From an uncultured Aurantimonas sp. (lineage in GTDB: Bacteria; Pseudomonadota; Alphaproteobacteria; Rhizobiales; Rhizobiaceae), in the NCBI GenBank assembly GCA_947488615.1, contig CANKZU010000009.1:80536-144535 (forward strand): 64,000 nt of DNA, read 5' to 3'. Under the pieces are notes generated by a model. It saw only the letters and a list, made by a program, of their open reading frames with translations, ran no database searches and was not told the origin of the DNA. Made by a program: the position numbers and the translations under genes. Positions 27,236 through 36,259 of this stretch are shown piece by piece. The number at the start of each line of letters is the position of its first letter. The stretch's first letter is position 1.

Positions 27236-27729
27236 CAGAAAATGGCTCCCATGAGCTGCTCGAACGGACCCTTGGGGAACCGGGTATTCAAGAGAACGAT
27301 GAAGAAGAACCAGCCGCCGAGGGCGGCAAGGCCGGCCGTCAGCAAGGCGCGCCCGACTGGTCGCGCGCCGGCGACGTGAAACGAGAGCGCCAGAAAGGCG
27401 AAGGTCGTGATGGTGAAGCCGAGATAGGGAACCGCGAAAATATACGCGACGATCAGCGCGACGAAGATCGCCCGACTGGCGCGCGAATCCGGCGCCCCGA
27501 AGAAGTCGCCGAAACCCATCGAATACCGGCCGCGGCGAAGGCCGATCGCGACCCGCGCCAGATAGATCAGGACGAGCAGCAGCATCAGCCCGGCGAGGAT
27601 CATGCCGCTCATCTGCGCCTGCCAGGGAAAGCTCCGGACGGACAGCACGTAATAGATGGCATATGCGCCGGCGGCGACGGGGATGATGAGATCAGCCCCG
27701 ACTGGTTTCCTGGTTTCGCGATCCAACAT
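27235..27729 (-). CDS. tctB: Tripartite tricarboxylate transporter small permease TctB
   Basis: 164 residues with four hydrophobic segments (IIPVAAGAYAIYYVLS, MSGMILAGLMLLLVLIYLA, IFVALIVAYIFAVPYLGF and a C-terminal pair). This is the normal size and layout of the TctB subunit, which pairs with TctA. It lies between tctC and tctA and is separated from tctC by a stable hairpin at 27762-27783. Confidence 0.9.
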   Translation of the reverse strand: MLDRETRKPVGADLIIPVAAGAYAIYYVLSVRSFPWQAQMSGMILAGLMLLLVLIYLARVAIGLRRGRYSMGFGDFFGAPDSRASRAIFVALIVAYIFAVPYLGFTITTFAFLALSFHVAGARPVGRALLTAGLAALGGWFFFIVLLNTRFPKGPFEQLMGAIF

Positions 27730-27761
27730 CGGCGAGATCCTGCTTGCGACCGGATGGGATA

Positions 27762-27783
27762 GGGGCGGTCACACGACCGCCCC
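27762..27783 (-). terminator. Intercistronic hairpin between tctC and tctB
   Basis: A perfect 9-bp inverted repeat, GGGGCGGTC and GACCGCCCC with a 4-base loop, lies between the tctC stop and the tctB start. No run of T follows. It may partly terminate transcription or protect the 3' end of tctC mRNA, which would give more binding protein than permease. Confidence 0.6.
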
Positions 27784-27816
27784 CGTCAGGCAAAAGCCTT
27801 CTTGCCCGAGGTGGGA

Positions 27817-28824
27817 TTACTTGCCCGTCAAAAGATCGCGGTAGCGCTCCGCCAGCTCGCGCGTTTTCGCGGCCTCCGCCATCGCCGTTTCCTGGTCGCC
27901 CGGCGTGATGAACTCGGGCGGAACGCCGGCCGCCTTCACTGCCTCGACATATGCAGGATCCGCCATGGTCTGATCGATGGTGGACTTCAGCAATTCGACC
28001 CGCTCGGGATATTGCTCGATCGCCGCGGCGTGGACCGCCCAGGCGCGCGAACTGAACAGCTCCGGCAGATCGGTTCCGAGCGCCTCGTTCACCGTCGGGG
28101 CGTTTCCGGACGCCTCGGGAACGGTGTTCTTATTCGCGAAGATGCCGAGGATGCGGGCCTGATCGCCGAGTGCGATCGGGTTGGCCAGCGGCAGGGCGGA
28201 GGCGTCGACCTCGCCGGTGATCGCCGCCATCGCCGTCGGATTGCCGCCGCCGAACGGGATCAGGTTGAACTGGGCGCCGGTCGCCTCGCCGAGCGCCAGC
28301 ATGCCGATCGAGGCCGGATGCGGCAGACGGCTGACCGAAATGCTCACTGGCCGCTTCTTGCCTTCCTCGACAAGCTGCTCGAGCGATTCAAACGGCGAGT
28401 CCGCGCCAACCCAAACCGCCATTGGTTCGGTGCTGGTACGCCGGATGTAGACCAAATCCTTGCCGATATCGATGCCGACATTCTGCAGCGTCAACATGAT
28501 GACCTCGGGACCGAGGTTCGAGAACAGCAAATTGTAGGCGTTCGGCTCCTTCTGCATGAAGAATTCGTAACCGACCTGCCCTGCGGCGCCGGGGTAGTAG
28601 CCGAACTCGAAGTTCGTTTTCAGATATTTGTTCCAGACCTGCACGAAAGCACGGGAATCGCGATCCGCGCCACCACCTTCCCCGGTCGGGATGGTGATTT
28701 CCATGTTGCCGGCGGGGTAATCCTGGGCAAAGGCCGAGCGACCGAGACCGAGCGACAGCGCCGCGGCACCGGCCGCCGTGCCGGCAAGAAACCTGCGGCG
28801 AGATGGATTAGTGGTGAATTTCAT
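27817..28824 (-). CDS. tctC: Tripartite tricarboxylate transporter substrate-binding protein (Bug/TctC)
   Basis: 335 residues from ATG 28824, preceded by AGGGAGG. The N-terminus is a Tat-type signal (NPSRRRFLAGTAAGAAALSL, cleavage near AFAQ). The Bug fold features ITIPTGEGGGADRDSR early and AFVQVWNKYLKTNFEFGYYP next. It captures the substrate in the periplasm and delivers it to TctAB. The ligand is not predictable; the operon enzymes suggest an organic acid. Confidence 0.92.
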   Translation of the reverse strand: MKFTTNPSRRRFLAGTAAGAAALSLGLGRSAFAQDYPAGNMEITIPTGEGGGADRDSRAFVQVWNKYLKTNFEFGYYPGAAGQVGYEFFMQKEPNAYNLLFSNLGPEVIMLTLQNVGIDIGKDLVYIRRTSTEPMAVWVGADSPFESLEQLVEEGKKRPVSISVSRLPHPASIGMLALGEATGAQFNLIPFGGGNPTAMAAITGEVDASALPLANPIALGDQARILGIFANKNTVPEASGNAPTVNEALGTDLPELFSSRAWAVHAAAIEQYPERVELLKSTIDQTMADPAYVEAVKAAGVPPEFITPGDQETAMAEAAKTRELAERYRDLLTGK

Positions 28825-28884
28825 CGTGGAACCTCCCTGGTAAACGCGGTATGCCGCGTCGTTCTCGTTTCTGTCCAAGGCCTT

Positions 28885-28940
28885 ATTGGTTGACCTTTAT
28901 GGTGGTCTGGTATAGTTTTGGTTGTATATTGTCAACCAAT
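28885..28940. promoter_or_regulatory. Divergent promoter region with a 10-bp inverted repeat
   Basis: ATTGGTTGAC at 28885-28894 and GTCAACCAAT at 28931-28940 form a perfect inverted repeat with 36 bases between. It lies between the leftward tctC start and the rightward regulator, and its right arm runs into the regulator's start codon. FadR-type regulators bind short palindromes in such places, so this may be two operator sites that control both directions. Confidence 0.55.
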
Positions 28941-29694
28941 GAAAGACGCAATGCAAGGTTTCGATTCCAAGCGAGGCTCCGCCGATCTGGCGCTGGACGA
29001 ACTCCGGCGGCTTTTGCGCGACGACGGCCTGGCTCCCGGCGTCAGGCTGCCGACGGAGCGCGCGCTCGCCGATCGGCTCGGGATCAATCGGGCGACCTTG
29101 CGCAAGGCCTTGGCACGCCTGGAGATGGAGGGGGCGATCGTCCGACATGTCGGACGCGGCACCTTCGTCAGCGCGCCGCCGGACGCTTCGAAAGCGACCG
29201 GCGAAAACGCCTCGCCGATCGAACTCATGGAGGCCCGCCTGGTCCTGGAGCCCGCCATCGCGCGCGAAGCGGCCTTGCGAGCGCGCAAGGAGGATCTGGA
29301 GCGGCTGGAAATATGCCTTGTCCGCTCCGAAACGGCCGATGAATTCGAGGCCTTCGAAGAATGGGACATTGCCTTTCACCGAGCCTTGTCCGCCGCGACC
29401 CACAACGCGGTCTTCACGATGGTGATGGAGATGATGCGGACCATGCGCAGCACAACGGAATGGGACAGGCTGAAGCGGGCGTCGTTCAACCCGGACCTGC
29501 GGGACCGATATCGCATCGAGCACCGGGCCATTCTGCGCGCCCTTGAGTCCCGCGATCAGGCCGCCGCCGCCATGGCGACGGTTCAGCATATGCAGACCGT
29601 CTACGCCGCGATTTCCGGCAAGCAATCGCCTCCCGTCGATCAACCCGCTATGCAAGGGCGCCGCATACGGGAAGACATGGCGGACCGCGTCTAG
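28939..29694 (+). CDS. GntR-family regulator, FadR subfamily (FCD domain)
   Basis: 251 residues from ATG 28939; an upstream ATG at 28918 is possible but would cover the inverted repeat. The winged helix spans about residues 15-75 (LPTERALADRLGINRATLRKAL). The C-terminal FCD ligand-binding domain follows, with EARLVLEPAIAREAALRA, DIAFHRALSAATHN and the late EHRAILRALESRD metal/ligand region. It is divergent from the tct operon and is the likely repressor that responds to the imported acid. Confidence 0.9.
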   Translation: MKDAMQGFDSKRGSADLALDELRRLLRDDGLAPGVRLPTERALADRLGINRATLRKALARLEMEGAIVRHVGRGTFVSAPPDASKATGENASPIELMEARLVLEPAIAREAALRARKEDLERLEICLVRSETADEFEAFEEWDIAFHRALSAATHNAVFTMVMEMMRTMRSTTEWDRLKRASFNPDLRDRYRIEHRAILRALESRDQAAAAMATVQHMQTVYAAISGKQSPPVDQPAMQGRRIREDMADRV

Positions 29695-29700
29695 CCGGAA

Positions 29701-29775
29701 CGGCGGGAACCGGTTTTCCGCTTGCATTCCGCGCTCAGGGGCTGGAAGCAATCCGATGTCATCGTGATCTGGACA
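29701..29775. repeat. Rhizobial-type intergenic palindromic repeat (copy 1)
   Basis: The block contains GGGAACCGGTTTTCCGC followed by GCATTCCGCG and a downstream stretch ending in a GTCATCGTGATC-like sequence. The same block with small changes recurs at 60770-60840, so it is a dispersed intergenic element. It lies just after the regulator stop codon. Confidence 0.65.
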
Positions 29776-29798
29776 GTCAGCGGTTCGTCCGGAGGCGA

Positions 29799-30983
29799 TC
29801 AGGACCCGGTGTTGGAACGAAGAAACCCATCCATCCGCGCCAGCGCCTTGCGGATGTTTTCCTCGGAATTGGCGTAGGACAGCCGGACATAACCCTCGCC
29901 GAGGATGCCGAAGTCAGGACCGCCGATCAGCGCGACACTGGTTTCCTCGAGCAACGCTGACGCCAGCTTCTTGGCCTTCCAGCCGGTCCCGGAGATGTTG
30001 GGGAAGGCATAGAACGCCCCTTTCGGCGTCGCGCAGGTCACGCCCGGCAGGGCGTTGAGCCCCTCGACGACGACACGGCGGCGGCGGTCGAACGCAGCCA
30101 TCATCGCCGCGACATCGTCCTGCGGCCCGTCGATCGCCGCGATCCCGGCGAACTGGCTCGGCGCGTTGACGCAGGACCAGCAATTGACCGCGAGCTTGCG
30201 GATCTTGTCGTAGAGCTGGTCGGGCCAGAGCGACCAGCCCATACGCCAGCCGGTCATCGCCCAGGTCTTCGACCAGCCGTTCAGCACGATCAGCCGATCG
30301 CGCAGTTCGGGAAAGGTCAAAAGCGAGCAATGCTCCTCGCCGTCATAGGTCATGACGTCGTAGATCTCGTCCGACAGGATCGCCACGTCCGGATGGTCGG
30401 CGAGGCCTTTCACCAGTTTCTCGATCTCGGCGCGCGGGGTGACGCCGCCGGTCGGGTTGGCCGGCGAGTTCAGGATCAGGAGCCGCGTCTTCTCGGTGAT
30501 CAGCGACAGGGTTTCGTCGGCGGAGAAGGCAAAGCCGTTCTCTTCACGCACCGGGACCGGCACCGGCGTTGCGCCGGTGAATTCGATCATCGAGCGATAG
30601 ATCGGAAATCCCGGATCGGGGTAGAGGATCTCGGCGCCCGGCTCGCCGAACATGACGATCGCCGCATACATGGTGGGCTTGCCGCCCGGCAGGATCACGA
30701 TACTCTCCGGCGAGACCTCGACGCCGGTCGTCGTCAGCGTTCGCCGCGCCACCGCCTCGCGCGTCGCCAGCAGCCCGGTCGCCGGCGTATAGCCGTGATG
30801 GCCGTCGCGCAGCGCCTTGATCGCCGCTTCGACGATATGATCCGGGGTGCGAAAATCCGGCTGGCCAATGCCGAGATTGATGATGTCCTTGCCCGCGGCG
30901 TTGAGTGCCGTCGCGCGGGCGAGCACGGCGAAGGCGTTCTCTTCCCCAATGCGATCGAAGCCTGAAATCGTGTGAAGCATCAT
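29799..30983 (-). CDS. Class I/II PLP-dependent aminotransferase
   Basis: 394 residues, aspartate/alanine aminotransferase type (fold type I). Visible motifs are NLGIGQPDFRTPDHI near 35, the cofactor-stacking region GGKPTMYAA near 100, NSPANPTGG near 170, and the Schiff-base lysine in NGWSKTWAMTGWRMG near 235. It moves an amino group between an amino acid and a keto acid. It lies 146 bases after the alcohol dehydrogenase on the same strand and probably belongs to the same pathway. Confidence 0.9.
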   Translation of the reverse strand: MMLHTISGFDRIGEENAFAVLARATALNAAGKDIINLGIGQPDFRTPDHIVEAAIKALRDGHHGYTPATGLLATREAVARRTLTTTGVEVSPESIVILPGGKPTMYAAIVMFGEPGAEILYPDPGFPIYRSMIEFTGATPVPVPVREENGFAFSADETLSLITEKTRLLILNSPANPTGGVTPRAEIEKLVKGLADHPDVAILSDEIYDVMTYDGEEHCSLLTFPELRDRLIVLNGWSKTWAMTGWRMGWSLWPDQLYDKIRKLAVNCWSCVNAPSQFAGIAAIDGPQDDVAAMMAAFDRRRRVVVEGLNALPGVTCATPKGAFYAFPNISGTGWKAKKLASALLEETSVALIGGPDFGILGEGYVRLSYANSEENIRKALARMDGFLRSNTGS

Positions 30984-31129
30984 CGTCTCTTAGAAAGCGT
31001 GGGCGCAAGACCGTGGCTCTCGACGCGCATCCACGCGCCGGGATTTTGCGGCCACTGCCTAAGCCATGCCGGCGTCGAAGTCGAGTTGCGACGCTTGGGT
31101 GCGGCCGGAGCCAGCGCCGCCGCATCGCC

Positions 31130-32275
31130 TCACAGACAGGCGCGGATCAGGTCGCGGGTGTTCTCGGCCGTCATCGCGACCGGATTGCCGCCGGTGCTGG
31201 GATCGCGCAGCGCCATCTCGGTCAGGCGATCGATGTCGGGCTCGACGACGCCCAGCGCCGTCAGATTGGCCGGAATGCCGAGCTCACCGGTCAGCTCGCC
31301 GACAAAGGCGTCGAACCCCTCGAAGCCGCCCGAAATGCCGAGATAGGCCGCCGCCCTGTCGATCCGGGTTTCGATGGCGTCGCGGTTGAAGGCCAGTACC
31401 GGCCGCATGACGACGGCGTTGGTGGTGCCGTGATGAGTGTGATGAAGCGCCCCGACCGGATGCGAGATCGCGTGGATGGCGCCGAGCCCCTTCTGGAAAG
31501 CGGTCGCGCCCATGGCGGCGGCGGCCATCACCTGCGCACGAGCCTCGATGTCGGAGCCGTCACGAAAGGCGCGCGGCAGATAATCCTTGACCAGCCGCAG
31601 GCCTTCCAGGGCGATGCCCTGGCTCATCGGATGGAAATGCGGCGAGCAATAGGCCTCCAGACAATGGGCGAAGGCATCCATGCCGGTGCCGGCCGTGATC
31701 GCCCGGGGCATCCCGATGGTCAGCTCGGGATCGCAGATGACCACCCGCGGCATCAGTTTCGGATGGAAGATGATCTTCTTGGTCTCGGTCGCCGTGTCGG
31801 TCAGCACTCCCGCGCGGCCGACCTCCGAGCCGGTTCCCGCCGTCGTCGGAACCGCGATGAGGGGCGCGATCGCGTCGGCATCCGCCCGCGTCCACCAGTC
31901 GCCGATGTCCTCCAGGTCCCAGACCGGGATCGACTGCCCCGCCATCAGCGCGACGAGCTTGCCGAGATCGAGACCCGAGCCGCCGCCGAAGGCGATCACG
32001 CCGTCATGGCCGCCGTCGCGATAGGCCTTCACCCCGGCGTCGAGATTGGCGCCGTTCGGGTTCGGATCCACCTCGGCGAAGATCGCGCGCCCGAGCCCCG
32101 CTTCCTGCATCAGGTCGAGCGCGTGGGCGGTGACCGGTAGCTTGGCCAGGCCCCGGTCGGTGACCAGTAGCGGGCGCGCGATGCCGGCGGCCGCGCAGGT
32201 CTCGGCAAGCTCCGCGATGCGTCCTGCGCCGAAACGGATGGCGGTCGGATACGACCAATTGCCCCAGAGCGTCAT
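31130..32275 (-). CDS. Iron-containing alcohol dehydrogenase
   Basis: 381 residues. The NAD-binding GGGSGLDLGK is near residue 97, and the metal-binding histidines are in AISHPVGALHHTHHGTTNA near 265, with FAHCLEAYCSPHFHP earlier near 205. Family members oxidise primary alcohols or reduce aldehydes. It follows the aldehyde dehydrogenase by 3 bases, so the pair probably turns an alcohol into its acid in two steps. Confidence 0.93.
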   Translation of the reverse strand: MTLWGNWSYPTAIRFGAGRIAELAETCAAAGIARPLLVTDRGLAKLPVTAHALDLMQEAGLGRAIFAEVDPNPNGANLDAGVKAYRDGGHDGVIAFGGGSGLDLGKLVALMAGQSIPVWDLEDIGDWWTRADADAIAPLIAVPTTAGTGSEVGRAGVLTDTATETKKIIFHPKLMPRVVICDPELTIGMPRAITAGTGMDAFAHCLEAYCSPHFHPMSQGIALEGLRLVKDYLPRAFRDGSDIEARAQVMAAAAMGATAFQKGLGAIHAISHPVGALHHTHHGTTNAVVMRPVLAFNRDAIETRIDRAAAYLGISGGFEGFDAFVGELTGELGIPANLTALGVVEPDIDRLTEMALRDPSTGGNPVAMTAENTRDLIRACL

Positions 32276-32278
32276 GGG

Positions 32279-33664
32279 TCAGGCTTTCTTCAGATGATAG
32301 GATTTCGGGCGCGTCACGCTGCGATAGCCGAGCGTCGACAGCGCCGCGCCACGGCCGGTGTCCTTGCAGCCGGTCCAACAAAGGGCCGGGTCGAGATAGT
32401 CGCAGCGGTTCATGTAGATCGTCCCGGCCTCGATCTGGCGGCCGATCCGCTCGGCCGCGTCGGCGTCCCGCGTCCACAGCGAGGCGGTCAGTCCGAAGGG
32501 CGAATCGTTCATCAGCGCGATCGCTTCTTCATCAGACGACACCCGCATGATGCCGACGACGGGGCCGAAGCTCTCGTCGCGCATGACGCGCATGGAATGA
32601 TCGACATCGACCAGGATCTGCGGGGCGAGATAGGCGGTGTCGCCGGTATCGGCCGGAAACAGCGCCGGATCGATCAGCGCCCTGGCGCCGGCGTCGATCG
32701 CTTCCTTCACCTGGGCCCGGACCTCGCGCGCGAAGCGGATGTTGGCCATCGGCCCGAGCGTCGTTTCCGGGTCGAGTGGATCGCCGAGACGATAGGCTTC
32801 GACGATCTTGACCGCCTTCTCGACGAAGGCGTCGAAAAGCGCGTCCGCGACGTAGATCCGCTCGATGCCGCAACAGCATTGGCCGGAGTTGAACATCGCG
32901 CCGTCGATCAGCGTCTCTACCGCCGCGTCGAGATCAGCGTCTTCGCGGACATAGCCGGGGTCCTTGCCGCCCAGTTCCAGCCCGACGCCGGTAAAGGTGC
33001 CGGCCGCGGCGCGCTCGATCGCCCGCCCGCCGCCGACCGAGCCGGTGAAATTGACGAAGTCGAAGGCGCGGGCGCCGAGTAGCTCGGCGGTCGTCTCATG
33101 GGTGACGTGGATCGCCTGGAACAGCCCGTCCGGCAGGCCGGCGGCGCGGAAGGCGGCGGCGAAGCGATCGCCGGCGAGGGTCGTCTGCGTCGAATGCTTC
33201 AGCACCACCGCGTTGCCGGCGGCCAGCGCCGGCACGATCGTGTTGACGGCGGTCAGATACGGGTAGTTCCAGGGCGCGACGACCAGCACGAGACCGAGGG
33301 GCTCATAGGCGATGAAGCGGCGAAAGGCGGCCGAATCCTCGATCACCGTTGGCTCCAGCGCGTCCTTCGCCAGCGCTGTCATGTGGAAGGCGCGCTCCTT
33401 CACGCCGCCGATCTCGCCGCCGTAGCGCACCGGCCGGCCCATCATCCGGGCGAGTTCGGGGACGATCTCGTCGTTCATCGCCTCCAGCGCCGAAATCGCC
33501 CGATCGATGATCGCGACACGCTCGGCCAGCGGTCGCGCCGCCCAGTCCTTCTGCGCCGTCCGCGCGGCTGCCAGGCGCGGCGCCAGCGCTGCCGCGTCCT
33601 CGGTCGCCCGACGCACCAGGACGCCGCCGTCGATCGGCGATATGCAGGTCAATTCGCTCATCAT
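32279..33664 (-). CDS. NAD(P)-dependent aldehyde dehydrogenase
   Basis: 461 residues. Visible parts are the cofactor site VVAPWNYPYLTAVNTIVPAL near 130, the catalytic glutamate in GLELGGKDPGYV near 227, and the nucleophile cysteine in FNSGQCCCGIERIYV near 263 (three consecutive cysteines). It oxidises an aldehyde to the acid. The gene starts 6 bases after the glutamine-synthetase-like gene. A start at the second Met is equally likely. Confidence 0.93.
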   Translation of the reverse strand: MMSELTCISPIDGGVLVRRATEDAAALAPRLAAARTAQKDWAARPLAERVAIIDRAISALEAMNDEIVPELARMMGRPVRYGGEIGGVKERAFHMTALAKDALEPTVIEDSAAFRRFIAYEPLGLVLVVAPWNYPYLTAVNTIVPALAAGNAVVLKHSTQTTLAGDRFAAAFRAAGLPDGLFQAIHVTHETTAELLGARAFDFVNFTGSVGGGRAIERAAAGTFTGVGLELGGKDPGYVREDADLDAAVETLIDGAMFNSGQCCCGIERIYVADALFDAFVEKAVKIVEAYRLGDPLDPETTLGPMANIRFAREVRAQVKEAIDAGARALIDPALFPADTGDTAYLAPQILVDVDHSMRVMRDESFGPVVGIMRVSSDEEAIALMNDSPFGLTASLWTRDADAAERIGRQIEAGTIYMNRCDYLDPALCWTGCKDTGRGAALSTLGYRSVTRPKSYHLKKA

Positions 33665-33670
33665 ACCCTC

Positions 33671-35041
33671 TCAGGCGCGTTCGAAGCCGCGCCGGACTTC
33701 CCAGTCCATCACATGGGAATCATATTCGCGCTGCTCCCATCGGGCGGCATGCACATAATGGTCGACGACCTCGTCGCCGAAGGCCTGTCTCAGCATCGCG
33801 GATTGGTCGAACGCCTCGCTCGCGGCGCGCAGCGTCGACGGGACATGCCGCATCCCTTCGCGCGCGCCATAGGCATCGCCCTCGAAAGCCGGTTCCAGCG
33901 CCAGCTTTTCCTCGATCCCGGCGAGCCCGGCGGCGATCTGGCCTGCGAAAGCGAGATAGGGATTGAGGTCCGAGCCGCCCACGCGGCACTCGACCCTGAC
34001 GCCCTTGGTACCTGCGCCGCACAGGCGATAGCCGGCAGTGCGGTTGTCCAGGCTCCACACGGCCATGGTCGGCGCGAAGGTGCCGGCGACGAAGCGCTTG
34101 TAGGAATTGACGTTCGGCGCCAGCAGCAGCGTGACGTCGTCGGCGTATTTCAGCAGCCCGGCCAGATAGTGCCGCATCAGTTCCGACATGCCATGCTCGG
34201 CCTCTGCGTCATGGAACGCGGGCTTACCATCGAGGGTCTGCAGCGATTGATGGACATGGCTTGAGGAGCCGGCGGAGGCGTCGCTCCATTTCGCCATGAA
34301 GGTCGCCGCGCGGCCCTTGGCCCAGGCGATCTCCTTAACGCCGTTCTTGACGATCACATGGTTGTCGGCGGCGGTCAGCGCGTGATCGTATTTGACGTTG
34401 ATCTCTTCCTGGCCCGCCGAGGCCTCGCCCTTAGAGCATTCGACCGGGATGCCGGCGCCGTAGAGGCCGTTGCGTACGGCGCGCATGACCTCCTCTTCCT
34501 TGGTCGTCTGGAGGATGTGGTAGTCCTCGTTATAGGCGCTGATGAGGGAAAGATCGCGGTAGCCGGCCCGCTCGGCGGCCGCGAAACTATCCTCGAACAG
34601 GAAGAATTCGAGCTCCGAGGCCATCGTCGGCCGCAGCCCCATCGCCTCCAGCCGCGCGATCTGCCGTTTCAGGATGGCGCGGGGCGAATGGGCGACCGGC
34701 GCGTGGGCGTCATGGTCCTCCACGTCGCAGAGGACCAGCGCGGTTGCTTCCAGCCAGGGCACGCGGCGCAGCGTCGACAGGTCCGGCCGCATGACGTAGT
34801 CGCCATAGCCCGCCGCCCAGCTCGTCGCCTTGTAGCCCTCGACCGTGTTCATCTCCATATCGGTGGCGAGGAGATAGTTGCAGCCATGGGTCTCCTCCCA
34901 GGCGCTCTCGACGAAGAACGCCGCGTGGAAGCGCTTGCCCATCAGCCGCCCCTGCATATCCACCTGGACTGCCAGAACTGTGTCGATGTCGCCGCTCTGA
35001 ACGGCCTGTTTCAGTTCGTCGAAGGTCAGTTTGCCAGGCAT
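33671..35041 (-). CDS. Glutamine synthetase-like gamma-glutamyl ligase
   Basis: 456 residues, GS type I fold of the GlnT/PuuA group. Metal-binding acid residues are in ASELEFFLF near 140 and in GEASAGQEEINVKY near 205. The ATP/phosphate loop is SSSHVHQSL near 262, NSYKRFVAGTFAP near 318 follows, and the late ECRVGGSDLNPY near 360 is present. Members of this group in catabolic operons glutamylate amines rather than ammonia. Its neighbours are two dehydrogenases and an amidohydrolase, which fits glutamylation of an amine or amino alcohol (inference). Confidence 0.88.
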   Translation of the reverse strand: MPGKLTFDELKQAVQSGDIDTVLAVQVDMQGRLMGKRFHAAFFVESAWEETHGCNYLLATDMEMNTVEGYKATSWAAGYGDYVMRPDLSTLRRVPWLEATALVLCDVEDHDAHAPVAHSPRAILKRQIARLEAMGLRPTMASELEFFLFEDSFAAAERAGYRDLSLISAYNEDYHILQTTKEEEVMRAVRNGLYGAGIPVECSKGEASAGQEEINVKYDHALTAADNHVIVKNGVKEIAWAKGRAATFMAKWSDASAGSSSHVHQSLQTLDGKPAFHDAEAEHGMSELMRHYLAGLLKYADDVTLLLAPNVNSYKRFVAGTFAPTMAVWSLDNRTAGYRLCGAGTKGVRVECRVGGSDLNPYLAFAGQIAAGLAGIEEKLALEPAFEGDAYGAREGMRHVPSTLRAASEAFDQSAMLRQAFGDEVVDHYVHAARWEQREYDSHVMDWEVRRGFERA

Positions 35042-35073
35042 CGGTGAGACATGTCGCAGCTGGAGTGAGGGAA

Positions 35074-35099
35074 CCGCGGCGCCGATCGTGGCGCCGCGG
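35074..35099 (-). terminator. Intercistronic hairpin after dctP
   Basis: A perfect 10-bp inverted repeat, CCGCGGCGCC and GGCGCCGCGG with a 6-base loop, lies between the dctP stop and the ligase gene. There is no T-run. Its position just downstream of the binding-protein gene matches the hairpin after tctC and may set transcript ratios. Confidence 0.6.
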
Positions 35100-35125
35100 C
35101 TTGTTGGGGTTCGGTCAGCTCAATT

Positions 35126-36178
35126 CTAGGTATAGCGGTAAGGCTTGCCGGCCTTCGCCATCACGTCGTTGTACTCGCGGAAGATCTTGACCACGCGGGC
35201 GTTGCGCTCGCTGGTTGCCGCGATCTCGTCCCAGAACTTGAACGCCTCGGCTTCCACCGTCGCCCATTCCTCTTCCGGAATGGTGGTCAGCTTCATCTTC
35301 TCGCCAGCCGTCCGCAGCTTCGCCTCGCCGCCCCAATACCAATGCTGACGGTAATAGTGCGAGGAATCCATCGCCAGCTTCAGCAGCGTCTTGAGATGGT
35401 CTGGCAGCTCGTCATACTTCTCCTGATTGGCGAAGAAGGAACCGCACCAGGCGCCCGAGATGTTGTTGGTCAGGAAATAGTCGGTCACGTCGGCCCAGCC
35501 GACGGTGTAGTCCTCGGTGATACCCGACCAGGCGATGCCGTCGAGTTCGCCGGTCTGCAGCGCGACCTCGACATCTTCCCAAGGCAGCGTCACCGGCACG
35601 ACGCCGAAGCGGGTGAGGAAGCGACCCGCCGTCGGGAAGGTGAAGACGCGCTTGCCTTCGAGGTCCGCAAGCTTGTTGATCGGCTCCTTGGTGGCGAAGT
35701 GGCAGGGGTCCCAGGAGCCGGCGGAGAGCCATTTGACGCCTTCGACCTCGCCATAGGCCTCTTCCCAGATTTCCTTCAGGCCGTACTCCTCGAACAGCAC
35801 GGGCACGTCGAGGCTGTAGCGGGTGCCGAAGGGAAAATAGCCGCCGAACACCGAGATATCGACCGGCGCGGCGATCGAATCGTCGTCCGACTGGACCATG
35901 TCGATGGTGCCGCGCTGCATGGCGCGGAAGAGTTCGCCCGTCGGCACGAGCTGATCGGCAAAGAACAGCTCGATCTCCATCTGGCCGTTGGCCGCCTTGT
36001 TGAAGTCGTCGACCATGCCCTTGACGACGTGCTCGGCGAGGGCCGGACCGGCATAGGTCTGCAGGCGCCATCGGATAGGCGCGCTTTGGGCGTGAACGGC
36101 CGGGGCGGCGAGGGTCGAGGCACCGGCGGCTGCCGTCACGACGCCCGCCTTCTTGAGGAAATCGCGTCTGTTCGTCAT
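35126..36178 (-). CDS. dctP: TRAP transporter substrate-binding protein DctP
   Basis: 350 residues. A Tat-type signal is present (TNRRDFLKKAGVVTAAAG, cleavage near AVHAQ). The DctP/TakP fold shows IRWRLQTYAGPALAEH at the start and the conserved arginine region GKRVFTFPTAGRF near 185. LDGIAWSGITEDYTVGW near 225 helps shape the ligand site. It binds a carboxylate-bearing ligand in the periplasm for the DctQM permease. The ligand is likely the substrate of the nearby ligase and dehydrogenases. Confidence 0.93.
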   Translation of the reverse strand: MTNRRDFLKKAGVVTAAAGASTLAAPAVHAQSAPIRWRLQTYAGPALAEHVVKGMVDDFNKAANGQMEIELFFADQLVPTGELFRAMQRGTIDMVQSDDDSIAAPVDISVFGGYFPFGTRYSLDVPVLFEEYGLKEIWEEAYGEVEGVKWLSAGSWDPCHFATKEPINKLADLEGKRVFTFPTAGRFLTRFGVVPVTLPWEDVEVALQTGELDGIAWSGITEDYTVGWADVTDYFLTNNISGAWCGSFFANQEKYDELPDHLKTLLKLAMDSSHYYRQHWYWGGEAKLRTAGEKMKLTTIPEEEWATVEAEAFKFWDEIAATSERNARVVKIFREYNDVMAKAGKPYRYT

Positions 36179-36259
36179 GTCGTCGCTTCCTTCTGTTGCG
36201 GCCCGGTCAGGCCGGTTGCGCGGGCTGTGCCGCCCGCTTGTTTTCGCCGACCAGCCTGG

